Source: Kyrpidia tusciae DSM 2912 (GTDB taxonomy: Bacteria; Bacillota; Bacilli; Kyrpidiales; Kyrpidiaceae). Taken from it: a stretch of DNA of 64,000 nucleotides. The notes beneath the pieces are model-generated. The model did no database searches. It was not told the origin of the DNA and saw only the letters and a program-made list of their open reading frames with translations. Positions 43,421 through 53,413 of this stretch are shown one piece after another; position 1 is the first letter of the stretch, and every line of letters starts with the position of its first letter. Made by a program: the position numbers and the translations under genes. The stretch is from positions 248,001 to 312,000 of the forward strand of contig NC_014098.1 in NCBI RefSeq assembly GCF_000092905.1, given 5' to 3'.

Positions 43421-44221
43421 GTGCGCTTTCGGGCCGTGTTCTTCGATGTAGACGGAACTCTGCTGACCAGGGATATGCGGCTGCCGGAATCGGTCAAGTG
43501 GGCGGTCAATCGCCTCCGGGAGCAAGGGGTCGCGGTTGGGATTGCGACGGGGCGGTCCTATGCCCATACCGAGGCGGTGATGAAACAATTGGGCATCGAC
43601 ATGGCGGTTCTGAACAACGGGGGCTTGGCGCTGCGGCAGGGCCGGATCCTAGCGCACCGCCCGATCCACCCCGAAAGGATCCTGCGCATCCTCGGCGATG
43701 TCGAGGATGCAGATCATGCCCTGGTGCTGCACGGGAAAGAGTTCACTGCGGTCAATAAACCGGAAGATGCGTATTTTCTCCGCGCGTATCACCACCTGCG
43801 CGTCCCCTTTCCCAGCTTGTTTCGGAACTACCAGGGGGAACCCGTGTATCAAATCAATCTGTTCTGCCCCGAAGATGAGGTTCGCCGGTATGCCGAGGCG
43901 TACCCGGATCTGACTTTTCGCCGCTGGTTTCCGGGGTCTTACGATGTGAATGCCGCTGGCGTGCATAAAGCGGAAGGGATCGCGGCTCTGATCGCAGAAT
44001 TGGGCATGTCTTGGGACGAGGTGGTCACTTTCGGGGATGCGGATAATGATATCCAAATGTTGCGGGCGGCGGGGTTGGGCGTCGCGATGGGCGGCGGCCT
44101 GCCCGCGGCCCAGGAAGTGGCGGACGTGGTGATCGGACGACCGGAGGAGGACGCCATCTGGAACTTCGTTCGGTCGAATCTGGCGCAGGAGCCTGCCGAA
44201 GCCTGGCCCCGGGCGGAATGA
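43421..44221 (+). CDS. Cof-type HAD-superfamily hydrolase
   Basis: A 266-residue HAD phosphatase. Motif I is FFDVDGTLL (nucleophile and general acid Asp near 9 and 11), motif II is IATGRS, the Lys of motif III is in HKAEGIAALI, and motif IV is TFGDADNDIQML. A type IIB cap is inserted between about 85 and 185. Cof/YkrA-type enzymes dephosphorylate sugar phosphates, FMN or PLP. The GTG at 43421 follows GGAGGAGATGAGCA. Confidence 0.88.
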   Translation: MRFRAVFFDVDGTLLTRDMRLPESVKWAVNRLREQGVAVGIATGRSYAHTEAVMKQLGIDMAVLNNGGLALRQGRILAHRPIHPERILRILGDVEDADHALVLHGKEFTAVNKPEDAYFLRAYHHLRVPFPSLFRNYQGEPVYQINLFCPEDEVRRYAEAYPDLTFRRWFPGSYDVNAAGVHKAEGIAALIAELGMSWDEVVTFGDADNDIQMLRAAGLGVAMGGGLPAAQEVADVVIGRPEEDAIWNFVRSNLAQEPAEAWPRAE

Positions 44222-44225
44222 TCAG

Positions 44226-44272
44226 AAAAAACGCGCCTCATCTTCTTCCCTCGGGAAGAGGATAAGGCGCGT
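44226..44272 (-). terminator. Strong hairpin with minus-strand U-tract
   Basis: ACGCGCCT (44231-44238) pairs with AGGCGCGT (44265-44272), and inner bases (TCTTCCC/GGGAAGA) extend the stem. On the minus strand it is followed by TTTTT (44226-44230). It therefore terminates minus-strand transcription, although the annotated neighbour is on the plus strand. It may also serve the HAD gene weakly. Confidence 0.6.
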
Positions 44273-44399
44273 CATTCAGATCTCTGTCTCTGAACATATT
44301 GCCGGATAACGGATACGTGGAAATGGCCGACTTGGGCGGAAAGATCACCAAAAGGTGCCCGGGGTCAACCTCCTCGAATCTCTCGTTTGACTTGGCCAT
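44238..44399 (-). CDS. Candidate 53-residue small protein (unverified)
   Basis: An ATG frame of 53 codons, MAKSNERFEEVDPGHLLVIF at its start, ends inside the terminator hairpin at 44226-44272. The product would be soluble and slightly acidic. In its favour are the oriented terminator and a protein-like start. Against it is the lack of a Shine-Dalgarno before the ATG, though TATGAT lies 14-19 bases upstream and a leaderless message is conceivable. I do not recognise it. Confidence 0.33.
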   Translation of the reverse strand: MAKSNERFEEVDPGHLLVIFPPKSAISTYPLSGNMFRDRDLNDAPYPLPEGRR

Positions 44400-44528
44400 A
44401 GGCCGAGAGTATCATAGAAACATGAAAATTCTCAAGTCCTTTTGATTTCGGCTGGAGCCCACAACTGGACACGTCACAATGTATGCTGTACGTATGGTAA
44501 TTGGCAACGGTCGGAAAGGGGGATGACG

Positions 44529-44729
44529 ATGGCGGAGGTGAGGATCCGTCTGCGGGATAACGGGCCTTTGGTGGTGACGGGTCCCGTGGAGTTGGTGGAC
44601 GCGCAAGGGCAAGCTTTCGAAGTGGAGGATTCCTTTGCTCTGTGCCGATGCGGACAATCCGGGAAGAAACCCTTTTGCGACGGTACCCATCGCACGGTGG
44701 AGTTCCAGGATCAAAGCCGGGCGAAGTGA
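44529..44729 (+). CDS. CDGSH iron-sulfur domain protein
   Basis: A 66-residue protein with the CDGSH-type cluster motif: Cys39, Cys41, Cys50 and His54 (CRCGQSGKKPFCDGTH). It should bind a redox-active, pH-labile [2Fe-2S] cluster. The ATG at 44529 has GGGGG six bases upstream; ATG 44523 and a longer frame to 44442 are alternatives. It is followed by a terminator at 44777, so it is monocistronic. Confidence 0.88.
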   Translation: MAEVRIRLRDNGPLVVTGPVELVDAQGQAFEVEDSFALCRCGQSGKKPFCDGTHRTVEFQDQSRAK

Positions 44730-44776
44730 AGAGAGGGGCCGAGTTGCTGGAAGGCTAGACCGTGAAAAGATAGGGG

Positions 44777-44819
44777 GCCGTGGGGAAAGGCGAAGATCTC
44801 CTTTTCTCCGCGGCTTTTT
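44777..44819 (+). terminator. Intrinsic terminator of the CDGSH gene
   Basis: A long stem GCCGTGGGGAAAGG with CCTTTTCTCCGCGGC (minor bulge) around CGAAGATCT, followed by TTTTT (44815-44819). Confidence 0.8.
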
Positions 44820-46163
<1,344 letters not shown>

Positions 46164-46165
46164 TC

Positions 46166-47146
46166 ATGGCACAGATGACGATGATCCAGGCGATCACGGA
46201 TGCGATGCGGTTGGAGTTGGCCCGGGATCCAAAGGTTTTGGTGTTTGGCGAGGATGTCGGGGTTAACGGCGGTGTATTCCGGGCGACGGCGGGCCTTCAG
46301 GAGCAGTTTGGGGAACAGCGGGTCTTTGACACTCCCCTGGCAGAATCGGGGATCGGGGGTCTTGCGGTGGGCTTGGCCGTTCAGGGGTTTCGGCCCGTTG
46401 CGGAAATCCAGTTTTTTGGCTTTGTATTTGAAGCCTTTGATGCAGTGGCCTCCCAGGCTGCCCGGCTTCGGTATCGGTCAGGGGGACGGTATCACGCTCC
46501 CATTGTGTTCCGTTCCCCTTTTGGCGGAGGCGTTAAGACGCCCGAGCTTCACGCCGACAGCCTCGAAGGGCTATTTGCCCAGACTCCCGGACTCAAAGTC
46601 GTCATTCCATCGAATCCTTACGACGCGAAGGGACTCCTCATCTCGGCCATTCGAGACGATGACCCGGTGATTTTTCTCGAGCACATGAAGTTGTATCGGT
46701 CTTTTCGCCAAGAGGTCCCGGAAGGGGATTACACGGTGCCCTTGGGGAAAGCGGCCGTGGTGCGTCCGGGGAAAGACGTCACCGTGATCACTTACGGTGC
46801 CATGGTTCAGACCTCTTTAACAGCGGCGGACAAGGTGGCAGAATCCCGGGGTGCCCAGGTGGAAGTGATCGATCTGCGGACCGTGAGCCCCATCGATATC
46901 GAGACGGTGGTGGAGTCGGTGAAGAAGACGAATCGCGCCGTGGTGGTTCAGGAGGCCCAGCGCAAGGCCGGGGTGGCGGCAGAAGTGGCGGCGCAAATTA
47001 ATGAACGGGCGATCTTGCATCTCGAGGCGCCGGTGATTCGGGTGACCTCCCCGGATACGGTATACCCCTTTGCCGCGATCGAGGATCAGTGGTTGCCCAC
47101 AGTGGGGCGGGTCGTGAAAGCCATCGAAGACGTGCTCGATTTCTAA
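46166..47146 (+). CDS. pdhB: Pyruvate dehydrogenase E1 component, beta subunit
   Basis: A 326-residue transketolase-like subunit. [34 protein letters not shown] and [14 protein letters not shown] mark the cofactor and dimer interface, and [11 protein letters not shown] lies in the C-terminal domain. It forms the alpha2beta2 E1 with PdhA and provides the PYR half of the ThDP site. The start ATG lies in a GGGGGAGGGAAGGTAATC context. It sits in the operon between pdhA and the E2 gene. Confidence 0.92.
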   Translation: MAQMTMIQAITDAMRLELARDPKVLVFGEDVGVNGGVFRATAGLQEQFGEQRVFDTPLAESGIGGLAVGLAVQGFRPVAEIQFFGFVFEAFDAVASQAARLRYRSGGRYHAPIVFRSPFGGGVKTPELHADSLEGLFAQTPGLKVVIPSNPYDAKGLLISAIRDDDPVIFLEHMKLYRSFRQEVPEGDYTVPLGKAAVVRPGKDVTVITYGAMVQTSLTAADKVAESRGAQVEVIDLRTVSPIDIETVVESVKKTNRAVVVQEAQRKAGVAAEVAAQINERAILHLEAPVIRVTSPDTVYPFAAIEDQWLPTVGRVVKAIEDVLDF

Positions 47147-47164
47147 GGCGAGGAGGGGAAAACC

Positions 47165-48529
47165 GTGGCGGATTTCGTGTTTCGTCTGCCCGACATCGGG
47201 GAAGGCATCCACGAGGGGGAGATCGTCCGGTGGCTGGTCAATCCCGGCGATGAGGTCGATGAAGACCAGCCGCTGTGTGAGGTCCAAAACGACAAAGCCG
47301 TGGTGGAAATCCCCAGCCCGGTCAAAGGCAAGGTCAAAGAAGTGAAGGTCCAGGCGGGAACCACGGCGGTGGTGGGAGATCCCCTGGTGGTCCTGGAAAC
47401 TGAAGGGGCCCTGCCTGAGGGGGCAACAAAAGCCGCTGGGGCTCAGCAGACAGATGGGCCTTCGGCCGCGGGTGGGCGTGCGGATGGCCAGGCGCTGTCT
47501 GGAACGGGTCAAGTTCAGGCTGCGGTGGCACCGACGTCCGGGAAAGGTTCAGATGGGCGCGGTGAGGACTGGACCGCGGAGCCAGCCGGAGCGACCCCGG
47601 ATGGAGCGGAGCCGTCGGGTGCGGCGATGATCCTCGCCACGCCCGCCGTGCGGAAGTTTGCCCGGGAGAAGGGCGTGGATCTGGCCCGGGTGCGGGGTAC
47701 GGGAAAGAATGGCCGCATCACCCGGGAGGATGTGCTGCGGGCGGCGGCGGGGCCCGAGGCGGAGAAAGCAGAAAGAATGGACGAGCCAACCGCCCAGGAA
47801 CGTGCCATTCCAATGAGCGAGGCTGCGGGTTTGGAAGAGCGGGTTCCTTTGGCCGGCATCCGCAAAGTCATTGCCCAAGCCATGGTGAAATCGGCCTATA
47901 CTGCCCCTCACGTCACGGTGATGGACGAGGTGGATGTGACGCGGCTGGTGGCTCTTCGCGACAAAGCCAAACCTTTGGCCGCCGAGCGCGGAGTGAAACT
48001 CACCTACTTGCCCTTTATCGTTAAGGCGGCCATCGCAGGGTTGCGTCTGCATCCCACCCTCAATGCGTCCATCGACGAGGAGAAAGGTGAAATCGTCTAC
48101 AAGAAATATTATAATATCGGCATCGCCACCGATACGGAGCGGGGACTGCTGGTGCCGGTGGTGAAAGAGGCCGATCGCAAGAACGTGTGGATGTTGGCGG
48201 CGGAGATCCGGGAGTTGGCCGAGAAGGCCAGGACCGGGAAGTTGACATCTCCGGAGATGAAGGGGGGAACCTTCTCCATCACCAACATCGGGGTCGAGGG
48301 CGGCCTGTTCTTTACGCCGATCATTAATTATCCGGAGGTCGCCATCCTGGGGGTCGGGCGGATCACCGACAGACCGGTGGTGCGAAACGGCCACGTGGCT
48401 GTCGCTCCGGTCATGGCGTTGTCCCTCAGTTTTGACCATCGCTTGGTGGACGGCGCCGAAGCCCAGCGTTATGTCAACGATGTGAAACGGCTGCTGGAAG
48501 ATCCCGATCTTTTAACCCTGGAGGTGTAA
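47165..48529 (+). CDS. pdhC: Dihydrolipoamide acetyltransferase (E2)
   Basis: A 454-residue E2 with one lipoyl domain (lipoylated Lys44 in [12 protein letters not shown]), a flexible Ala/Gly/Pro-rich linker (about 85-155), the peripheral-subunit-binding domain ([33 protein letters not shown], about 158-190) and the catalytic domain ending [12 protein letters not shown] with the active-site His. It moves acetyl groups to CoA. GTG start at 47165. It is one base from the E3 gene, so coupled. Confidence 0.92.
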   Translation: MADFVFRLPDIGEGIHEGEIVRWLVNPGDEVDEDQPLCEVQNDKAVVEIPSPVKGKVKEVKVQAGTTAVVGDPLVVLETEGALPEGATKAAGAQQTDGPSAAGGRADGQALSGTGQVQAAVAPTSGKGSDGRGEDWTAEPAGATPDGAEPSGAAMILATPAVRKFAREKGVDLARVRGTGKNGRITREDVLRAAAGPEAEKAERMDEPTAQERAIPMSEAAGLEERVPLAGIRKVIAQAMVKSAYTAPHVTVMDEVDVTRLVALRDKAKPLAAERGVKLTYLPFIVKAAIAGLRLHPTLNASIDEEKGEIVYKKYYNIGIATDTERGLLVPVVKEADRKNVWMLAAEIRELAEKARTGKLTSPEMKGGTFSITNIGVEGGLFFTPIINYPEVAILGVGRITDRPVVRNGHVAVAPVMALSLSFDHRLVDGAEAQRYVNDVKRLLEDPDLLTLEV

Positions 48530-48530
48530 C

Positions 48531-49940
48531 ATGGTCGTCGGGGAATTTACCACCGAGGTGGACCTGTTGATCATTGGCGGAGGCCCGGGGGGATACGTGG
48601 CCGCCATTCGGGCCGCCCAACTCGGGAAAAAGGTGACGCTCGTTGAGCGGGACAAGCTGGGTGGGGTGTGCCTGAACGTCGGCTGTATTCCGTCCAAGGC
48701 GCTGATCGCCGCCGCCCACCGGTATGAGGATGTAAAAAAGCTGGACGAGATCGGCATCCAGGCCGGGGATGTCCGAGTGGATTTTGCGAAAGTGCAGACC
48801 TGGAAGCAAGGCGTGGTCGACAAGCTCACCGGTGGCGTGGCGAGTTTAATGAAGGCCAACAAGGTAGAAGTCATCAAAGGAGAAGCTCTTTTTGCCAACG
48901 ACCGGGAGGCGAGGGTGATCAACGGCTATGAGGCGAATCGTTATCGCTTTAACCAATGCATCATCGCCACCGGATCCCGGCCCATTGAGCTCAAAGACCT
49001 GCCCTTCGGAGGCCGCGTGATTTCTTCCACGGAGGCGCTGTCCTTGCAGGAGATTCCCAGGCGGCTTTTGGTCATTGGTGGAGGGTACATAGGGATCGAA
49101 CTCGGTACCGTCTTTGCTAAATTTGGGACGCAGGTGACGGTGCTGGAGGGGACCGAATCGATCCTTCCGACCTTTGAAAAAGAGGTTTTGCGGCTGGTGG
49201 AACGCCGGCTCAAAAAACTGAATGTCACCGTGGTGACCTCCGCCATGGCCAAGGGTGTGGAGGAAACCGCTGACGGTGTGACGGTCACGGCTTCCGTGAA
49301 GGGTGAAGAGCAGCGGTACGAGGCGGACTATGTACTGGTCACTGTAGGCCGCAGGCCCAATACGGAAGATCTCGGGCTGGACATGGCTGGAGTGCGCACA
49401 GAAAAAGGGCTGATTCAAGTCGACAAACAAGGGCGCACCAGCGTGGGGCACATCTTTGCCGTCGGTGACGTGGTGCCGGGGCCGGCCCTGGCTCATAAAG
49501 CGTCTTATGAAGGCAAAGTGGCCGCCGAAGCGGCTGCCGGAGAGGCCAGTGAAGTGGATTACAGGGTCATTCCCGCCGTGGTCTTCTCCGATCCGGAGAT
49601 CGCGGTGGTGGGGTTGAGCGAGTCCGAGGCAAAGGAGAAGGGGCTCGACGTGGTGACGGGGAGATTCCCCTTCGCGGCCAATGGGCGCGCCCTCTCCTTA
49701 ACAGATGCTGAGGGTTTCGTCAAACTGGTGGCGGACAAATCCAGTGGAGAGTTGCTTGGCGCACAGATCGTCGGCCCGGAAGCTTCAGACCTTATCGCCG
49801 AAGCGGCTTTGGCGATTGAGATGGGTGCCACCCTGGAGGACGTCGCGCTTACAATCCACGCCCACCCGACTTTGGGCGAGGTGATGATGGAAGCGGCGGA
49901 GGTCGGCCTGGGCCGGCCGGTGCACATCGCTCCGCGCTAA
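48531..49940 (+). CDS. pdhD: Dihydrolipoamide dehydrogenase (E3)
   Basis: A 469-residue flavoprotein disulfide reductase. FAD site GGGPGGYVAAIRAAQLG (about 16-32), redox disulfide GGVCLNVGCIP, NAD site GGGYIGIELGTVFAKFG, second FAD site GHIFAVGDV, and the C-terminal HAHPTLGEVMMEAAE with the catalytic His-Glu pair. It reoxidises the E2 dihydrolipoamide. ATG 48531 follows GGAGGTGTAAC. It is the last gene of the pdh operon; the 148 bases to the convergent ligase gene show no clear terminator. Confidence 0.94.
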   Translation: MVVGEFTTEVDLLIIGGGPGGYVAAIRAAQLGKKVTLVERDKLGGVCLNVGCIPSKALIAAAHRYEDVKKLDEIGIQAGDVRVDFAKVQTWKQGVVDKLTGGVASLMKANKVEVIKGEALFANDREARVINGYEANRYRFNQCIIATGSRPIELKDLPFGGRVISSTEALSLQEIPRRLLVIGGGYIGIELGTVFAKFGTQVTVLEGTESILPTFEKEVLRLVERRLKKLNVTVVTSAMAKGVEETADGVTVTASVKGEEQRYEADYVLVTVGRRPNTEDLGLDMAGVRTEKGLIQVDKQGRTSVGHIFAVGDVVPGPALAHKASYEGKVAAEAAAGEASEVDYRVIPAVVFSDPEIAVVGLSESEAKEKGLDVVTGRFPFAANGRALSLTDAEGFVKLVADKSSGELLGAQIVGPEASDLIAEAALAIEMGATLEDVALTIHAHPTLGEVMMEAAEVGLGRPVHIAPR

Positions 49941-50088
49941 GATAGTGGGCCTGAGAGGCAGCAGCGGTGAAGAGATCACGGCCCTGACCGCGAGTCCTGG
50001 GCATGTCTTCTTTATTGCTGCGCGCTGGCGAACAAGGCGCCGGCACGGCCGAACCCGGCGTTTCGGGCGGCCTGCGGCGCCTGTTTGC

Positions 50089-51660
50089 TCAAGGGCCCTC
50101 CTTGTACCATTGCCGAAGGATGTGCTTCTGAATCTTGCCCACGGAGGTGCGGGGAAGCTCCTCCACGAACAGGATCTCTTCGGGCACCTTGAATCGTGCC
50201 AGCCGCTGGCGACAGTACTCGATGAGATCTTCTGCCGGCGCATGCTCCGGCGATCGCGGGATCAGGTAGGCGACGATTTTTTCATCGCGAATGGGATCCG
50301 GCACTCCGATCACCGCTGCATCGGCGACATCCGGATGCTGCAGCAGCACCGCCTCCACCTCTCCGGCGGCCACATTCTCCCCGGCCCGTTTCACCATGTC
50401 TTTGATCCGGTCGACGAAGTGAAAATACCCCTCTGCATCGATTTTTGCCACGTCCCCGGTGTACAGCCATCCGTCCCGGATCGTCTCCCGGGTAGCCTCC
50501 TCATTCTTGTAGTACCCTTTCATAATGCTCCGACCCGGAGTACCTCTGACGATGATCTGCCCAGGGATGCCGACGGGGCAATCCCGCCCGGCGTCGTCCA
50601 CCACCCGCACTTCGTATCCGAGAGTGGGCAATCCGATCGTTTCGTTGCGCCGATCTCCATCCAGAGGGTTCATGAGGGGGGTGCCCATCGTTTCGGTCAT
50701 TCCGTACAGTTGCAGCAGGATGTCGCCATATCGTTCCGAGAACAGGCGGAGTTCCTCCCGGGTGACGGACTGGGCGAACCACACGGCTCTCAGGGAATGG
50801 TTCCGGTCTTCAGGATCATAGGGTTGCCGGAGGATCATGCGGATCGGGGCTGCGAACAAACTGCCGACCGTCGCCCTGAGTCGAATGGCTTGTTTAAAAT
50901 ACCGAGAGGCGCTGAATCTGGCCGTCAGCCCAATGCTCGCTCCGACCACCAGGGCCGACATGGTGGAATAATACTGGGCATTGCCGTGAAACAGCGGCAA
51001 CACGGCCAGTTGTCGATCGTCGGGCCCCAACCGCACCCCTCGGGCCATCGTCTCCCCGGCGTAGATGTAGTTGGCGTGGGTGATGATCACGCCTTTTGGT
51101 TTCGATGTGGTGCCCGACGTGTATAAAATGCCCGCCATCATCTCCGAATCTCCAGTCTCGTGGATCCGTGCATCCGGGGCTCCGGCGAGCGAGGCGGACA
51201 GGGGCAACATACGTTGTGACGGCAACGGCTCGCCGGGCTCGGCGGCGACGAGAATATGGTGCAAGTCCGGGCATGCTTCCGCAGCTTCCCCGATGGCTTC
51301 CGCGGAGTGTCGGTCGGTGATGGAAAGCACTGCGCCGCTGTGGTTGAGCAGGTACCTCAATTCGTCGACACTGGACAGTGGGTTCGTGCACAGCAAGGCG
51401 GCGCCGAGTCGAGCCGCTCCAAGCCAGGCCATATAAAAAATCGGCGAATTGTTCATGTGGAGGTTGACGATGGTCCCCCGACTCACGCCCAGTTCACGAA
51501 AGAGACCGGCCATTCGCGCGATCCGGGATTCCATTTCTCCGTAAGTGAAGGTCTCCAATTCTTGACTCGGGTCTTCATACAACAGAAATGGTTTATCGGG
51601 TTGGCGATCCACCCAATGTGCCCATACGGTGTTCAACGTGCGGTAACCAGCAATGTCCAT
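50089..51660 (-). CDS. AMP-forming acyl-CoA synthetase (CaiC-like), sigma-54 controlled
   Basis: A 523-residue ANL-superfamily ligase. The P-loop YTSGTTSKPKG, YGMTET, YTGDVAKID and the C-terminal catalytic lysine in TSVGKIQKHILR are all present. The overall look is of crotonobetaine/carnitine-CoA ligase and other carboxylate ligases. ATG 51660 follows CCGGAGGGATCAACC; a frame extending to 51702 would overlap the promoter. A consensus -24/-12 promoter lies at 51686-51701, immediately downstream of the sigma-54 activator gene. With the divergent transporter it probably takes up and activates one carboxylic acid, identity unknown. Confidence 0.88.
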   Translation of the reverse strand: MDIAGYRTLNTVWAHWVDRQPDKPFLLYEDPSQELETFTYGEMESRIARMAGLFRELGVSRGTIVNLHMNNSPIFYMAWLGAARLGAALLCTNPLSSVDELRYLLNHSGAVLSITDRHSAEAIGEAAEACPDLHHILVAAEPGEPLPSQRMLPLSASLAGAPDARIHETGDSEMMAGILYTSGTTSKPKGVIITHANYIYAGETMARGVRLGPDDRQLAVLPLFHGNAQYYSTMSALVVGASIGLTARFSASRYFKQAIRLRATVGSLFAAPIRMILRQPYDPEDRNHSLRAVWFAQSVTREELRLFSERYGDILLQLYGMTETMGTPLMNPLDGDRRNETIGLPTLGYEVRVVDDAGRDCPVGIPGQIIVRGTPGRSIMKGYYKNEEATRETIRDGWLYTGDVAKIDAEGYFHFVDRIKDMVKRAGENVAAGEVEAVLLQHPDVADAAVIGVPDPIRDEKIVAYLIPRSPEHAPAEDLIEYCRQRLARFKVPEEILFVEELPRTSVGKIQKHILRQWYKEGP

Positions 51661-51685
51661 GGTTGATCCCTCCGGGAGATCTTTA

Positions 51686-51701
51686 AGCAATCTTCGTGCC
51701 A
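51686..51701 (-). promoter_or_regulatory. Consensus sigma-54 (-24/-12) promoter for the CoA ligase
   Basis: On the minus strand TGGCACG-AAGA-TTGCT matches TGGCACG-N4-TTGCW at all fixed positions. The distance to the ligase ATG (51660) leaves a very short leader of roughly 15 bases. Confidence 0.85.
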
Positions 51702-51712
51702 ATCCGGACGGA

Positions 51713-53131
51713 TCACAGCCCGTACCGTTTTTTCTTGCGCACCAGGGTGGCTACGTCAATCCCCAAAGCCGTGGCACATTCCCGCAAGGTCCTGTGCTTT
51801 ATAAGTTGTTCTTGAAGATACCGCCTTTCGAACTGCGCAACCGCCTCTCGCAGCGTCAACCGGTCATCTGTGGGCGGGTGGAGTCGCTCTTGCACCTGGC
51901 CGGGAGCCGAGGGATCGCCACGGGTGATCTCGCCGGGCAGCGCCTCGACCCCAATCCGATCGTCTTCGGAAAGTACCACCAATCGTTCCATAACATTGCG
52001 GAGTTGACGGATGTTTCCCGGCCAGGAGTAGTCGAGAAGAGCCTGCAAAGCCTCGGGAGCGAGATACCGGTTCAGACCGAATTTGCGATTGTACTCGCCG
52101 AGAAAATAGGCGATGAGCGCGGGGATATCTTCCCGCCGATCCCGCAGGGGAGGGACCGTGACGGTGAGTACGTTCAGGCGGTAGAACAAATCTTGTCGAA
52201 ATGCTTTTTTTGCCAACAGGTCTTTGATGTCGGCGTTCGTCGCGGTGATGACCCGTACATCCAAAGGCGTGGGTCGGGTTGAACCGATCCGTTGCACCTG
52301 GCGATCCTGCAAAACCGCCAGGAGCTTAACCTGCAGGGCCAGGGGCATCTCGCCGATTTCATCGAGAAAAATCGTCCCCCGATGGGCAAGCTCAAACATG
52401 CCCGCCTTTCCCCGGCGATTTGCCCCGGTAAAAGCCCCTCCTTCATATCCAAAAAGTTCGGATTCGAGCAATTCCGCCGGGATTGCCCCACAGTTGATCT
52501 TGACGAAAGGGCGCTCCTGCCCATTTTCCCCTTGGGCGTGGATGTATTTCGCCAACACGTCTTTGCCGACCCCGGATTCGCCCAGAATCATCACCGGCGA
52601 ATCGACGGTGGCCGCCCGGGCGGCGAAAGTGAGGATTTTCTCCATCACCGCGCTGCGATACACCAGGGCCTCGTCAGCCTTATCACCGATCAGTTGCACC
52701 CGGAGGGGTGCCCGCAGTTCGGCTTGGGTGCGCATCGCCTCCACTTCCCGGCGCAGGCGGTTGAGTTCAGTGATGTCCCGGACACTGGCCACCACGTACA
52801 GCAAAGCCCCTTCTGTGTCATATACCGGGATACCGGTGACAATCGCCTCGATTCCACTGTAATAGTGGATGATCGTGTTGTGGGGTTGATTTCGACGGAT
52901 GACCTCGGCCACACAGGAATTCGGAAGAAAATGTTGGTCCAACAGTTCCCACACCGATAGACGCCGGGCGGCGTCGACAGGAATCCCGGAAATGCGAAGG
53001 AACGCTTCGTTGAAATACAGCGGGTTGCCGATGTTGTCTGTAATATAGATTCCGTCATAGGCGTTGTCGATCAATTGGTGCAACAGAAGCCCGGAATGGT
53101 CATCCAAGGTACGATGAACGGACGGGGCCAA
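51713..53131 (-). CDS. Sigma-54-dependent activator with PAS domain
   Basis: A 472-residue enhancer-binding protein. A PAS domain (about 15-125; NAYDGIYITDNIGNPLYFNEAFLRISG) precedes AAA+ (about 150-385) with Walker A GESGVGKD, an intact GAFTGA loop and TIFLDEIGEMP. A C-terminal Fis-like helix-turn-helix (TLRECATALGIDVATLVRKKKRYGL) follows; it is RocR/AcoR-like in layout. The TTG start at 53131 follows GAGGAGG AACCCCC. Both neighbours, the ligase and the divergent transporter, have -24/-12 promoters, so it controls both. Confidence 0.92.
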   Translation of the reverse strand: MAPSVHRTLDDHSGLLLHQLIDNAYDGIYITDNIGNPLYFNEAFLRISGIPVDAARRLSVWELLDQHFLPNSCVAEVIRRNQPHNTIIHYYSGIEAIVTGIPVYDTEGALLYVVASVRDITELNRLRREVEAMRTQAELRAPLRVQLIGDKADEALVYRSAVMEKILTFAARAATVDSPVMILGESGVGKDVLAKYIHAQGENGQERPFVKINCGAIPAELLESELFGYEGGAFTGANRRGKAGMFELAHRGTIFLDEIGEMPLALQVKLLAVLQDRQVQRIGSTRPTPLDVRVITATNADIKDLLAKKAFRQDLFYRLNVLTVTVPPLRDRREDIPALIAYFLGEYNRKFGLNRYLAPEALQALLDYSWPGNIRQLRNVMERLVVLSEDDRIGVEALPGEITRGDPSAPGQVQERLHPPTDDRLTLREAVAQFERRYLQEQLIKHRTLRECATALGIDVATLVRKKKRYGL

Positions 53132-53205
53132 GGGGGTTCCTCCTCATCAGTGAAATCGCCGCGGGGGCGGGGGTGGAATGATCGTAATTATCACGAATTC
53201 TACAC

Positions 53206-53276
53206 ATGATTGTAGCATTCCTGCGCACGATTGCCAATCATGCATACGCAGAATTGCCTATGCCGATAGGCGATTG
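53206..53276. promoter_or_regulatory. Candidate activator binding sites (GATTG repeats)
   Basis: GATTG-containing elements recur: ATGATTG (53206-53212), ACGATTG (53227-53233), the opposite-strand CAATCAT (53235-53241) and GCGATTG (53270-53276). An inverted repeat TTGCCTAT / ATAGGCGA covers 53254-53273. They lie about 30-95 bases upstream of the sigma-54 promoter, where enhancer sites are expected. Confidence 0.5.
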
Positions 53277-53300
53277 TGCTGTTCTGGATGCCCAAAGGTT

Positions 53301-53315
53301 TGGCATGATCTTTGC
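53301..53315 (+). promoter_or_regulatory. Sigma-54 (-24/-12) promoter for the MHS-type transporter
   Basis: TGGCATG-ATCT-TTGC matches the sigma-54 consensus with one deviation (T for C at the sixth position), with correct spacing between GG and GC. It is 99 bases before the transporter ATG. Confidence 0.8.
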
Positions 53316-53413
53316 GTTTATCAGCTTCATTGGAGACAATTGCGGACCGGGGGAAAATTTCCGCTGCACTCTGTAGACTTCCAAATCACATTATCGGGGG
53401 GGATGAACGCCTC

